From assembly GCA_964574635.1 (NCBI GenBank), contig CAZNOG010000007.1, positions 62,001-126,000 on the forward strand: a stretch of 64,000 bases of DNA, read 5' to 3'. Position numbers and translations under genes: made by a program. Of this stretch, positions 17,525-26,170 are shown piece after piece. A model generated the notes under the pieces. It searched no databases, was not told the origin of the DNA, and saw only the letters and a list, made by a program, of their open reading frames with translations. How positions within the stretch are numbered: the first letter of the stretch is position 1; every line of letters starts with the position of its first letter. Source of the stretch: CAZNOG01 sp964574635. GTDB lineage: Bacteria > Bacteroidota > Bacteroidia > Flavobacteriales_D > Cryomorphaceae.

Positions 17525-18574
17525 ATGCCCGCAAAAACCCAATACACACGCATCCTTTCCATCGACGGCGGCGGCATACGCGGCGTCATCCCGGGAGTCG
17601 TGCTCACCGTGCTGGAAGAAAAACTCATTGCCCTCACCGGCGATCCCGACACCCGCCTCGCCGATTTCTTCGACCTCATGGCCGGAACCAGCACCGGTGG
17701 AATTCTCACCGCATGTTGCTTGCTGCCCGGACCCGACGGCCGACCCAAATTCAAAGCGGCCGAAATCGTGGAACTCTACTTCAAACACGGAGAGGAGATA
17801 TTCAAACGGTCCATCTTCCACAAGGTGAAAACCATGGGCGGCCTCCTCGACGAGCGATACCCCGACAAAGGCCTGCGAAAGGTGCTGAAGAAGTACATGG
17901 GCGACGCCCGCCTCGCCGACCTGCTCAAAACCGGCGTTTTCACCGCGTACGACATCGAGCGCAGGAAAGCGCATTTCTTCAGCTCGCGGAGCGCCGTCGA
18001 CAAGGGCCACGATTTCTACCTCCGCGATGTGGCCTGGAGCACCTCGGCGGCGCCCACGTATTTCGAGGTGGCCCGTATCAAAGACGGCCTCAACAGAGAT
18101 TACGCCCTGATCGACGGGGGTGTGTTCGCAGGGAATCCCACTCTGTGCGCCTACGCCGAAGCGAGAAAAATCTTCCGCAAACCCGACTCCGACCGCGCCG
18201 TCACCGCCGAAGACATGATCGTCCTCTCCCTGGGCACCGGCAGCGCCAAGGAAAATTACCCCTACCACCTGGCCCGCGATTGGGGCATGGCCCAATGGGT
18301 GCGCCCCCTCATCGATATCATGATGAGCGGAGTAGCCGAAACGGTGGACTACCAGGTGAGGCAGATCTACGACGCCGTGGGCAGAAAATCGCAATACCTC
18401 CGCGTGAACGCCCCCTTGCCCTCCGACGTCAACCACCAAATGGACGACGCCGGAAAGGAAAACATGGAAGCCCTGCGCCGCCAAGGTGAAGCCGTAGCCG
18501 AAAAATTCGACGCCGAATTGCAGGCCCTCGCTGAACGACTCGTGTCCGTGGATTGTTGTGACATGCTGGCGTGA
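17525..18574 (+). CDS. patatin-like phospholipase
   Basis: 349 aa, cytoplasmic (no signal peptide). Patatin acyl hydrolase with a Ser-Asp dyad: oxyanion loop DGGGIRG at residues 14-20, nucleophile elbow GTSTG with Ser56, and Asp197 in LIDGGVFAGNP. The fold releases fatty acids from membrane lipids. Downstream LSLGTGSAKENYPYHLARDWG resembles patatins of the CapV/plant type, so a role in lipid turnover or an effector role is possible; no cyclase or other defence partner is nearby, so I favour lipid turnover. A weak box TAACTTAG lies 22 bases upstream of the ATG. Stands alone. Confidence 0.9.
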   Translation: MPAKTQYTRILSIDGGGIRGVIPGVVLTVLEEKLIALTGDPDTRLADFFDLMAGTSTGGILTACCLLPGPDGRPKFKAAEIVELYFKHGEEIFKRSIFHKVKTMGGLLDERYPDKGLRKVLKKYMGDARLADLLKTGVFTAYDIERRKAHFFSSRSAVDKGHDFYLRDVAWSTSAAPTYFEVARIKDGLNRDYALIDGGVFAGNPTLCAYAEARKIFRKPDSDRAVTAEDMIVLSLGTGSAKENYPYHLARDWGMAQWVRPLIDIMMSGVAETVDYQVRQIYDAVGRKSQYLRVNAPLPSDVNHQMDDAGKENMEALRRQGEAVAEKFDAELQALAERLVSVDCCDMLA

Positions 18575-18645
18575 GTGGAAGCCGGCCGGATAATTTTAGG
18601 CGCTTCCCACGTCACGCGTAAACCGTACACTTGCCGTCGCAAATC

Positions 18646-19818
18646 ATGTCCCGACACAGATCTTCCGACTTGCCCTTGATTGTCGGCATCTTACTGATCG
18701 CCTTCAACCTGCGGCCTTCCCTGGCGAGCTTGGGCCCGCTCATCCCCGACATCATCGAAGACCTCGGCGTGTCGGGCACCCTCATGGGATTGGTGTCTAC
18801 GCTGCCCCTGCCGGCCTTCGCGGTGGTATCCATGTTCACGCCCGTCTTCACCAAGCGCTACGGCTTCGGCAAAACCCTCCTCGGCGCCCTGGCGCTGCTC
18901 ACACTCGGCATCGTGTTGCGGTCCCTCTTCGGACTCCCCGGTTTGGTTTCAGGCACCCTCATGCTGGGCACGGCCATCGCCTTCGGCAACGTGCTGATTC
19001 CTGCCCTCACCAGGCAGAATTTTCCCCGCCGCGCGGGCTTGATCACGGCCTTGTATTCCAGCGTTATGGGCGTGGGTGCCGCCTTGGCGGCAGGCGTCAC
19101 CGTACCGTTGGTCGCCTCGGGATGGACGGGGTGGAGGGGGGCTTTGGGGGTGTGGGCTCTGCCCGCCGGATTGGCTCTGGTTTTTTGGTCCACCCAATAC
19201 CGGAATATCCGTAAATCGAATCCGCGCCGAGGCTTCCGCGAAGCCATGGCAAAACTCAGCGGCAAAAGACTCGTCTGGACCCTCGCTCTCTACCTCGGGC
19301 TTCAATCCTTCGCGTTTTACGTCATCCTCGCGTGGCTCCCGGCCATGCTCGTCACCACCGATTACGATTCGGTCTTTGCAGGATGGATGCTTTCCCTGTC
19401 GCAGTTCACCGGCATACTAGGCACCCTCGTCATCCCTTTGTGGGCCGGAAGAAGAAAGGATCAACGAACGGTCGTGACCGTCCTGATCGCAATGGAACTC
19501 GTCGGTCTCGTCGGCTTGATGTTTCCCCAAATCGGCGCGCCCTACGTGTGGATATCGATTTTGGGTTTTGCCCTGGGCGGCACCTTCGCTTTGGCGCTAT
19601 TGCTCATCGTGGTGCGCTCCGACGATGCCGAAACCGCCGCCGAACTTTCGGCCATCGTCCAATCCATCGGGTACCTCGTGGCCGCGCCGGGGCCCATCCT
19701 CGCGGGGTGGATCTTCGACCGCACCAACGCGTGGGGTGTCGTGCTCTTAATCTTGGTGGGTCTGTCACTCGCCAAGTGGACGATGGGATTGCACGCCGGG
19801 CGGAACCGCAAAGTGTGA
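18646..19818 (+). CDS. MFS transporter, CynX/NimT type
   Basis: About 390 aa, 12 membrane segments. AFNLRPSLASLGPLIPDI in the first segment and GLVSTLPLPAFAVVSMFTPVFTKRYG are typical of the CynX (cyanate)/NimT (2-nitroimidazole) branch. LPAMLVTTDYDSVFAGWMLSLSQFTGI in TM7-8 and a late GYLVAAPGPILAGWIFD also fit. Substrate unknown. I chose the ATG at 18646 (MSRHRSSDLPLI); a TTG at 18631 is possible, but a TACACTTG box at 18626-18633 overlaps it and argues for the later start. Confidence 0.88.
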   Translation: MSRHRSSDLPLIVGILLIAFNLRPSLASLGPLIPDIIEDLGVSGTLMGLVSTLPLPAFAVVSMFTPVFTKRYGFGKTLLGALALLTLGIVLRSLFGLPGLVSGTLMLGTAIAFGNVLIPALTRQNFPRRAGLITALYSSVMGVGAALAAGVTVPLVASGWTGWRGALGVWALPAGLALVFWSTQYRNIRKSNPRRGFREAMAKLSGKRLVWTLALYLGLQSFAFYVILAWLPAMLVTTDYDSVFAGWMLSLSQFTGILGTLVIPLWAGRRKDQRTVVTVLIAMELVGLVGLMFPQIGAPYVWISILGFALGGTFALALLLIVVRSDDAETAAELSAIVQSIGYLVAAPGPILAGWIFDRTNAWGVVLLILVGLSLAKWTMGLHAGRNRKV

Positions 19819-20357
19819 ACGCAACGATTTTTCCTCGATTTTCTCCGCGCACATTCTTCGCGCCCAGGGAATTTCCAGTGATGAGGTGTACGCGCCTCGA
19901 CCTCCGCTTTCGGGCTTCGGATTTATTGATCTGCGATGCGGATTTTCGGATTTGGTTGGAATGCCATGAGTCGGGTGAGGACGGAACCCGGCATCCTCTT
20001 TTTCCGGGCAGGGAGCGGAGCGCGGGGGAGGTACGGCGACCTTGGAAGCCCGTGCCCCCGCCTTGCGCCCCGCCTCCGTACCGGGAAAGAGATACAGGGT
20101 GCAGGCCGACCCCGGCCGTGGAAATCGACGTCAAGGGATCCGAACCCGCATCCGAGTGGATCGGAAACCGGAAGTGAAGGCCGGGGGTACCCCCGAAAAT
20201 ACCGCCAAATACCGCCAACTACCGCAAGGCAACGGCTGAGGTAGGGTGGAGGGGGTGGCTGATGGGCGGTGTGCCGCCGGTGCGTCCCGATTGCCCTTAT
20301 AATCCGCCCGCCAAAAGTGTGGAAATAAGCAGTAATTGAAAGGCGAGGTTGAAAAAT
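19819..20357. other. intergenic, no gene recognised
   Basis: About 540 bases between convergent genes (MFS transporter on plus, frameshifted lipoprotein on minus). Long reading frames exist on both strands only because it is GC-rich; their products look low-complexity (runs of Arg, Pro, Gly). GGAGGTACGG (about 20029) and CCTCCGTACC (about 20076) are partly inverted and could fold. A short near-tandem AAATACCGCCAAATACCGCCAACTACCGC lies at about 20198-20226. Confidence 0.5.
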
Positions 20358-20832
20358 TTATTCATCATACTGAACCTGTAGACGGTAGCATTGGTAATTG
20401 AAGGTGGTGTCCGAACCCCAATAGATGGCTTTGGCCTGACATGGACCAAAATCTATGGGATGGGAAACGGTAACCGTATCGCACCGTGAGCCAAAACATG
20501 GGTACATTCGGAAAGTGCTGTCTTGTTGGAAGGCAGGATCGTACATAAAATCATAGTATTCTTGGAACATCTGAAAGATGAAGCCATGTTCCTGATGATG
20601 CAGATATCTTCCAATATCGTCATTCCAATCCGAACAGGCATGGAAGGAATAAGGATCGACAATTGGATTGTCCGGCAAATCGTAGGGCAATAAATTATTC
20701 CCCGCCGAATCAACAAGCATAAAATTGATTAAGAAAGTCCGGGGAGGATCGCCGTCACCGGGTCCGGTGGGACTTTTATCGCAAGCAAGTGAGGGCAATA
20801 ATTGAAAAAATGAGTAGTCCGAAGGCTTTCAT
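20358..20832 (-). pseudogene. lipoprotein gene with a one-base frameshift in its signal peptide
   Basis: From the ATG at 20832 the frame reads MKAFGLLIFSIIALTCLR and stops. Removing one T from the run of six (A run at 20805-20810 on the plus strand) gives MKAFGLLIFQLLPSLACDKS, a normal signal peptide with a lipobox Cys, joined to the open frame that continues to 20358. The body (~140 aa) reads RTFLINFMLVDSAGNNLLPY, HACSDWNDDIGRYLHHQEHGFIFQMFQEYYD and CQAKAIYWGSDTTFNYQCYRL, with several Cys; no known family recognised. So it is either freshly inactivated, switched by slippage in the T run, or a sequencing error. A TTG start inside could give an unexported protein. Confidence 0.7.
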
Positions 20833-21135
20833 ATTCTTAATTTATGGCAATATACTGGAATGTTCTCAAATGCCTTTGCGGTTGCATCAGCCCGGATCGA
20901 TGAAAATGGAACCCACTGTTTTCCCCGTATTGCTGCGAAAAAAGTCCGGTTCCAATCTGTAAGTTTGGGAAAGAGAATCGTCCACGCTCGACTTTTTGGG
21001 GCTGAACGAAAATACTTTATGCGCGGTGTAAGGCGATGATGTTCGATGTGGCACAACATTTTGATGTGGATAAAGTTAAATGCGTTTGCCCTGGTTCAAT
21101 CCCCGATCTGCGATGTCGGTATCGCGGATAAATCA
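20833..21135. other. intergenic, no gene recognised
   Basis: About 300 bases between the divergent lipoprotein remnant and the epimerase operon. A minus-strand frame of 76 codons is present but has no recognisable product. Base composition is intermediate. Confidence 0.4.
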
Positions 21136-21143
21136 TACATTTG
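21136..21143 (+). promoter_or_regulatory. -7 promoter box of the epimerase/glycosyltransferase operon
   Basis: TACATTTG matches TANNTTTG at every fixed base and lies 43 bases before the epimerase ATG. No upstream TTG at the usual 19-21 base spacing. Confidence 0.6.
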
Positions 21144-21186
21144 AGGCCTTTTTACGCCGCGAAATGCAGGGCGCGACACGGAATTT

Positions 21187-22128
21187 ATGAAGGTTTTGAT
21201 CACCGGGGCGGCCGGATTCATCGGTTCTCACATGGCCGAACGATTGGCCCGCGATGGCGCGGTTGTCGTCGGAGTGGACAATTTTTCGGACTATTACGAC
21301 CCGGCCCTCAAGCGCCAAAACGCCCGGGAAACGGCGGCTGTCGGAGTGGAAACCATTGAAATGGACCTCGCCGAGAAACGGTCTTACGACGCCCTTCCCC
21401 TCGATTTTGATTTTATCTTGCACTTCGCAGCGCAACCGGGCATTTCGGCCGGGACGAGCGCGGGAGCATACATCCGAAACAATCTGGAAGCCACCCGTCT
21501 GCTTGTGGATTTTGCCGGGCGCCAATCCGCACTCAAACATTTTTTCAACATGGGCACATCCTCGGTGTACGGAGCCTATGCCATGAAAGCGGAAGACCGG
21601 GTGCCGGAGCCGACTTCGCAGTACGGAGTGACCAAGCTCGCCGCGGAACAATGGGTGCTCGCCGAGGCGCGAAAGGGACGTCTGCGGGCGTCGTCCCTGC
21701 GTTTGTACTCGGTATACGGGCCCCGGGAAAGGCCCGACAAGCTATACACTCGCCTGATCAAAGCGGGGTTGGAAGGTTCCGTTTTTCCGCTGTTCGAGGG
21801 CAGTTTTAAACACAAGCGCAGCTTTACTTTCGTGGGCGATATCGTGGATGGCATCGCGCTGGCGATGGACCGACACGAGGCGCTGGACGGGGAGATCATC
21901 AATTTGGGCAGCGACGAGCAGCACACCACGGAGGATGGATTGCGCACGGTGGAGAACGCGCTGGGGGTGAAAATCCGCACCGAATCCTTCCCCCCGAGAG
22001 ACGGCGACCAAGTGGAAACCCGAGCGGAAATAAGCAAAGCGAGAAAACTGCTGGGCTACCGACCGCGCACGTCCCTCGCCGACGGCATTGCTCGACAAAT
22101 CGCGTGGTACCGCAAAATTTCGGCGTGA
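21187..22128 (+). CDS. NAD-dependent nucleotide-sugar epimerase, UDP-glucuronate 4-epimerase-like
   Basis: 313 aa extended short-chain dehydrogenase. NAD-binding GAAGFIGS lies at residues 8-15. VGVDNFSDYYDPALKRQN is the stretch typical of UDP-glucuronate/UDP-galacturonate epimerases, and HFAAQPGIS follows the same group. The catalytic Tyr and Lys are in YGVTK (about residues 144-148), with Ser in NMGTSSVYG. Likely makes UDP-galacturonate from UDP-glucuronate in the cytoplasm. First gene of a four-gene operon: the GT2 gene starts 2 bases after this stop. Exact sugar is inferred; other UDP-hexose epimerases share the fold. Confidence 0.85.
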   Translation: MKVLITGAAGFIGSHMAERLARDGAVVVGVDNFSDYYDPALKRQNARETAAVGVETIEMDLAEKRSYDALPLDFDFILHFAAQPGISAGTSAGAYIRNNLEATRLLVDFAGRQSALKHFFNMGTSSVYGAYAMKAEDRVPEPTSQYGVTKLAAEQWVLAEARKGRLRASSLRLYSVYGPRERPDKLYTRLIKAGLEGSVFPLFEGSFKHKRSFTFVGDIVDGIALAMDRHEALDGEIINLGSDEQHTTEDGLRTVENALGVKIRTESFPPRDGDQVETRAEISKARKLLGYRPRTSLADGIARQIAWYRKISA

Positions 22129-22129
22129 T

Positions 22130-22855
22130 ATGACGACAGGAAAACAACTCACCATCGTGGTGCCCGTGTACAACGAGGTCGACAACCTGCCCCGCGTGGC
22201 ACAAGTCCTCGGCGACTACCTCAAGGTGGCCGCAGTGCCCTCCAAGGTGCTGTTCGTCAACGACGGATCCACCGACGGCAGCGAAGGGCTGATCAGGGAA
22301 ATTTGCTCCGCGGCGCCGGACTTCGCCTACATTTCATTCGCTCGAAACGCCGGCCTGAGCGCCGCCATCAAAGCGGGTTTCGACCATGTGGACACCCCGC
22401 TGACCGGCTACATCGATTCGGATTTGCAAACCCATCCGGAAGACTTCGATCTCCTGCTGGCCCATATCCCGGAATACGACCTCGTGACGGGCAACCGATC
22501 CAAAAACCGCAAAGACGGATTCGTGAAGAACATGAGTTCGACCATCGCCAACAAAGTGCGGCGGTGGTTTACCAAAGACGGCATGGACGATACCGGCTGT
22601 CCGCTGAAGGTGATCAAGACGGACTACGCGGCGAAAATCCCGATGTTCCGCGGGCTGCACAGGTTTTTGCCGGCCATGGTCATGCTGCAAAAGGGCAGCG
22701 TGAAACAGGTCGACGTGCGCCACTTTCCCCGCACGGCCGGGGTGGCTAAGTTCGGCGTGTCCAACCGCGTGTTCAAGGGTTTCGTCGATTGCTTCGCCTA
22801 CCTGTGGATGAAGAAGAATTACATCGACTACGAAATCAAAGAAAAAGGCGGTTGA
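22130..22855 (+). CDS. GT2 glycosyltransferase, polyprenyl-phosphate sugar synthase-like
   Basis: 241 aa. GT-A fold of family GT2: TIVVPVYNEVDNLPRV, VLFVNDGSTDGS, FARNAGLSAAIKAGFDHV and the metal-binding YIDSDLQTHPEDF. DDTGCPLKVIKTDYA and FLPAMVMLQKG match the DPM1/ArnC/GtrB group. Unlike GtrB or ArnC it has no C-terminal pair of membrane helices, so it resembles the soluble DPM1 type. Expected to transfer a sugar from a UDP donor to undecaprenyl phosphate at the cytoplasmic face, making the donor for the GT39 enzyme two genes downstream. Its stop codon overlaps the next start (TTGA). Confidence 0.85.
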   Translation: MTTGKQLTIVVPVYNEVDNLPRVAQVLGDYLKVAAVPSKVLFVNDGSTDGSEGLIREICSAAPDFAYISFARNAGLSAAIKAGFDHVDTPLTGYIDSDLQTHPEDFDLLLAHIPEYDLVTGNRSKNRKDGFVKNMSSTIANKVRRWFTKDGMDDTGCPLKVIKTDYAAKIPMFRGLHRFLPAMVMLQKGSVKQVDVRHFPRTAGVAKFGVSNRVFKGFVDCFAYLWMKKNYIDYEIKEKGG

Positions 22856-23469
22856 TACCGGATTACGCCATATACATCATCGGATTTTCGGCCCAAATCC
22901 TGTTTTCGGCGCGGACCTTCTACCAATGGTTGGCGTCAGAACGGGCGAAAACCGTGCTCGCACCCCGATTTTTCTGGCAGATCAGCTTGTTCGCATCTAC
23001 TTTGTTGTTCATCTACGGCTACTTCCGAAACGATTTCGCCATCATGTTCGGTCAGGTACTTACGTACTTCGTGTACATCCGCAACATCCAGATCAACGGG
23101 CAGTGGCAAAAATTCCCTTTGCCGAGCCGGTGGTTTTTTCTGTTGTTTCCCCTGGTGGTCATAGTCTTCGCGTTTTCCAACAACACCTTCGACGTAAGGT
23201 CACTGTTTTCTTCCGAAGACATTCCCCTGTACCTGCTCCTGCTCGGCGTTTTCGCGCAGATGCTTTTCACCTTCCGCTTCGTGTACCAGTGGATGTACGC
23301 GGAGAAGAATAGAATCTCCTCCCTGCCCAAAGGGTTTTGGCTGATTAGCCTCTTCGGCTCGGCGCTCATCCTGCTCTACGGCATTTTGCGCAAAGACCCG
23401 GTGCTGATCGTCGGTCACAGCTTCGGAGCGGTGGTGTACGTGCGCAACCTCAAACTTCTGAAGGCATGA
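22852..23469 (+). CDS. LAB_N-domain membrane protein, two repeats
   Basis: About 205 aa, almost all hydrophobic, with about six membrane segments in two similar halves. FFWQISLFASTLLFIYGYFRNDFAIMFGQVLTYFVYIRN and FWLISLFGSALILLYGILRKDPVLIVGHSFGAVVYVRN are two copies of the LAB_N (lipid A biosynthesis N-terminal) domain. Each ends in a YxRN motif. The start is inferred as TTG at 22852, overlapping the GT2 stop; no ATG fits without overlapping much of the previous gene. Role unknown in detail: LAB_N proteins sit beside lipid A or polyprenyl-sugar genes and may act as lipid-sugar flippases (inference). Overlaps the next gene by 4 bases. Confidence 0.8.
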   Translation: MIPDYAIYIIGFSAQILFSARTFYQWLASERAKTVLAPRFFWQISLFASTLLFIYGYFRNDFAIMFGQVLTYFVYIRNIQINGQWQKFPLPSRWFFLLFPLVVIVFAFSNNTFDVRSLFSSEDIPLYLLLLGVFAQMLFTFRFVYQWMYAEKNRISSLPKGFWLISLFGSALILLYGILRKDPVLIVGHSFGAVVYVRNLKLLKA

Positions 23470-25094
23470 GCGTCCTCCGTGCACTGCAACGGTTTCCGCT
23501 TTGGACCATCGGTCTGTTTTCGACCCTTCTGTTTTTTTTCAACCTCGACGCGCTGACCATTTCCATCATGGAAGCGCGCAACTTTTTGGTGGCGCGAGAG
23601 ATGATTACCGAAGGCCATTGGCTGCTCACCACCATGAACGACCTGCCCCGCTACGAGAAACCGCCTCTTCCCGCTTGGATTACGGCGCCTTTCATTTGGG
23701 CTTTCGGCACGGAAACGCTGTGGGCGTATCGCTTGCCCACTTCACTCGTGGCCACCGCCGGTGTCTTCACGCTGTTTTTCCTGGTTCGGCGGGTCGGTGG
23801 AGGGCGGGATTTGGCGCTCTTTTCGGCCTTGGTGCTGGCCACGTCTTTCTATTATGTGGTCATCCGGTTTGAGGCTCCTTCGGATGTTTACACCCACGTT
23901 TTCATGCTGGGCGCGATCTGTTTTTGGGAGGGTTTGGAAAAGACCCGGACCGGATGGACGTATGCGCTGCTGGGCGGCGTTTGCTTCGGCTTGTCGGTGC
24001 TGGCCAAAGGACCGGTGAGCCTGTACGCCCTCTTTCTGCCCTTCCTGTTGGCGTATTCGACGGTGTACCGCGGACGGTGGGTCAGGTGGTGGGGCCGGTA
24101 CGCCGTGCTCATCGCCGTGGGGCTAACCGTGGGTGCGAGCTGGTATGTGTACCTGCGCATGGTCGATCCCCAGGGCATCCTGCAGGTGGCCGACAAGGAA
24201 ACCGGCAATTGGACTTCCTACAATGTGCGCCCCTTTTATTACTACTGGAGCTTTTTCATACAGTCGGGAATCTGGACCATCCCGGCGGCCATGAGCTTGG
24301 CTTTTCCCTATTTCCGAAAGAGGGTAAAATTCAAAAAAGCCTATACCTTTTCCTGGTTGTGGACCGTGGGGGCGGTGGTGCTGCTGTCGGCCATTCCCGA
24401 AAAGAAATCGCGCTACCTCGTGCCGGTGTTGATTCCCTTGGCCATCAATACGGCGCACGTGCTGCTCTACATTATCAACACACCGAAGCCGACGCTTTTC
24501 GACAAGATTTTCGTCAACACCCATCGGGTCATCGTATTGTTGATTTGCGTGGGATCCCCGGCGGTGTATTTTTTTGTGGATCGCTCGTTGGACGGAGTGT
24601 GGTTGTGGTACTCCACTTTGGTTTTGGCCATGTACCTGATCGCCGCGTTCATTGCCACCAACTTATTGCGGCGCGATACGCGATTCTTATTCTGGACAGG
24701 AGTGTTGACCGTTTCGGTGGTGACCACCATCGGGATGTCGGGAACGGCATTTTTCAAGGCCAACCCCGAATTCCGCACCCTTCAGACCTTGGAGCACGAT
24801 GCGAAAATGAACGATCCGCTGTTTTACGGCAACCTCGATCCGGAAATCATTTGGGAATACGGACGCACCCTGGCCCCCCTAGCCGGGGAAGCTTGGGACG
24901 CGCTCGGCAGGGAAGGGGAGAGGCTGGTGCTTGTGGCCGAACCCAGCCGGGAGAATTTCTTGGGGCACTTCACCGGGAAGCCGGAATGGCAAGTGGATAA
25001 AGTGGGCACCTACGACCGGAATTATTTCTCCGCGCCGGGGGAGTCGGGATATAAAACCCGTCATGTTGTGCATGTGTATGACGTAAGTCGGTAA
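23466..25094 (+). CDS. GT39-family membrane glycosyltransferase, ArnT/Rgt-like
   Basis: 542 aa with about 12 membrane segments and a short soluble C-terminus. N-terminal loop IMEARNFLVAREMITEGHWLLTTMNDLPRYEKPPLPAW is the catalytic periplasmic loop of the ArnT/PMT superfamily (the acidic residue after TM1, and the RYEKPPL motif close to ArnT RYxKPPL). SALPEKKSRYLVPVLIPL-type sequence (here SAIPEKKSRYLVPVLIPLAI) is also conserved. It moves a sugar from a polyprenyl phosphate to an acceptor in the periplasm, typically lipid A. Last gene of the operon, starting inside the LAB_N gene (ATGA overlap). Confidence 0.88.
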   Translation: MSVLRALQRFPLWTIGLFSTLLFFFNLDALTISIMEARNFLVAREMITEGHWLLTTMNDLPRYEKPPLPAWITAPFIWAFGTETLWAYRLPTSLVATAGVFTLFFLVRRVGGGRDLALFSALVLATSFYYVVIRFEAPSDVYTHVFMLGAICFWEGLEKTRTGWTYALLGGVCFGLSVLAKGPVSLYALFLPFLLAYSTVYRGRWVRWWGRYAVLIAVGLTVGASWYVYLRMVDPQGILQVADKETGNWTSYNVRPFYYYWSFFIQSGIWTIPAAMSLAFPYFRKRVKFKKAYTFSWLWTVGAVVLLSAIPEKKSRYLVPVLIPLAINTAHVLLYIINTPKPTLFDKIFVNTHRVIVLLICVGSPAVYFFVDRSLDGVWLWYSTLVLAMYLIAAFIATNLLRRDTRFLFWTGVLTVSVVTTIGMSGTAFFKANPEFRTLQTLEHDAKMNDPLFYGNLDPEIIWEYGRTLAPLAGEAWDALGREGERLVLVAEPSRENFLGHFTGKPEWQVDKVGTYDRNYFSAPGESGYKTRHVVHVYDVSR

Positions 25095-25192
25095 GTACCC
25101 ACCCCCCCATATTTGTGGGAATCCGGATTTTTCGGGGGAGGCCATCCTCCGATCGATGGGATTTAATACCTTGAACGCCAAAACCCACGAAA

Positions 25193-25264
25193 ATGAACTT
25201 CAAACCCAAAGGATACAATTCCGTTTCGCCCTATTTTATTGTAAACGACGCCCCGGCCTTCATC
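25193..25264 (+). pseudogene. N-terminal fragment of a PhnB/VOC-family gene
   Basis: MNFKPKGYNSVSPYFIVNDA is the usual start of PhnB-like glyoxalase (VOC) proteins, but after ~24 residues the homology ends and the frame runs on into unrelated hydrophobic sequence. A TACCTTGA box and the A-rich leader CAAAACCCACGAAA precede it, so it kept its upstream region. Only the first strand of the fold remains. Confidence 0.5.
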
Positions 25265-25347
25265 GCAATCCCCCTGATCCTGATCTCGGGGATTTTTTTC
25301 ATCGCCAACCCGTCTGCAGTGGAAATCCTCAACGAGAGCCATATCCT

Positions 25348-25473
25348 CAGCAGAGGGGATTTTGAATTGTGGATGCCTATTTCAGGCGCGATGATGAATG
25401 AGGTCTGCGCGGTGGCGCCTCCCATGAAGAAGGCGGCCAAGGCAAAGGTCAGGATGTAATTTTTGATTTTCAT
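25348..25473 (-). pseudogene. N-terminal fragment of an exported beta-barrel-type protein
   Basis: MKIKNYILTFALAAFFMGGA followed by TAQTSFIIAPEIG is a Bacteroidota-style signal peptide ending in AxAQ, then the start of an outer-membrane barrel strand. The frame then runs into the VOC fragment on the other strand and ends at 25231, so the body of the barrel is missing. The two fragments face each other across a rearrangement scar of ~80 bases. Confidence 0.45.
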
Positions 25474-25807
25474 GACACTGTGGTTAGGTTAAAATTTCAA
25501 TCGGTCGCCGCGAAATGATGCCGCGGTATATACTTACGTGCCATTGTGGGCCGAAAAGGGCCAAAGGAAAGTGATCTTGTTCCCGCCTGTTTTTTATGCG
25601 ACTTATTGTCAGTGTGTTGAGGAGAGAAGGTCTAAATGCCGAAAACCGGATATTGAATTAAAAACGACCGGTGATAAGCGGGAACTAAGTGTAAAACGTA
25701 AAAATGCTATTAAGTGTAAAACGTAAAGTGAAAAGTGAGAAGTGAGGGATCGAAAAGGCCGGGGAAGGTTGTCTTTCTGCGTTGCTGATTCTAATTTCCC
25801 GAAGTGC

Positions 25808-25954
25808 CTCGCGCAAAGACGCCAAGGCGCAAAGGTTGCATGGCGATGCCATGCATGAAGGCGCGGGGTGCCGGAGGTCTAACCTTCCCGGAAACACGGT
25901 CGGAAATTTCCGCAGATGAGCCAAAACCTTGGCGGCTTTGCGCCTTTGTGCGAG
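25808..25954. repeat. 147-bp element bounded by 28-base imperfect inverted repeats
   Basis: Left arm 25808-25835 (CTCGCGCAAAGACGCCAAGG...) and right arm 25927-25954 are inverted copies matching at 23 of 28 bases. The outside flanks share ATTTCCCGAA (about 25795 and 25970). No coding content inside. Shape fits a MITE or other non-autonomous element fossil. The rest of 25474-26106 holds further dispersed A-rich repeats (for example AAAACGTAAAGTG at about 25722, found again at about 27794) and no gene. Confidence 0.6.
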
Positions 25955-26106
25955 AAAAAAAAACCTCATTTCCCGAAACATGGGGATCGCCATCCGGGAG
26001 GCGGTCTCGACTTATGTCATTGACGATTGACAATTGTCAATTAACCATTCACAGGGCGATGATTTTGCCACGAAGGCACCAAGGCTCTACGGGTTTGATG
26101 AAATGA

Positions 26107-26138
26107 TTGTAAACAAATTTGGTGCATCGGTATCTTTG
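26107..26138 (+). promoter_or_regulatory. promoter of the island lipoprotein gene
   Basis: TTG (26107-26109), 21 bases, then TATCTTTG (26131-26138), a full match to the Bacteroidetes -33/-7 layout. A second exact box, TATGTTTG, lies at 26142-26149. They make the ATG at 26171 a better start than 26147. Confidence 0.65.
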
Positions 26139-26170
26139 AATTATGTTTGATGTCGAAAAAACTCATTATC

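Noticed and set aside
17525..18574. Patatin gene as part of a CBASS-type defence system
   Set aside because: No cyclase, sensor or other defence gene adjacent; neighbours are a repeat and an MFS transporter.
20829..21059. 76-codon minus-strand frame upstream of the lipoprotein remnant
   Set aside because: No promoter, no recognisable product and composition of intergenic DNA.
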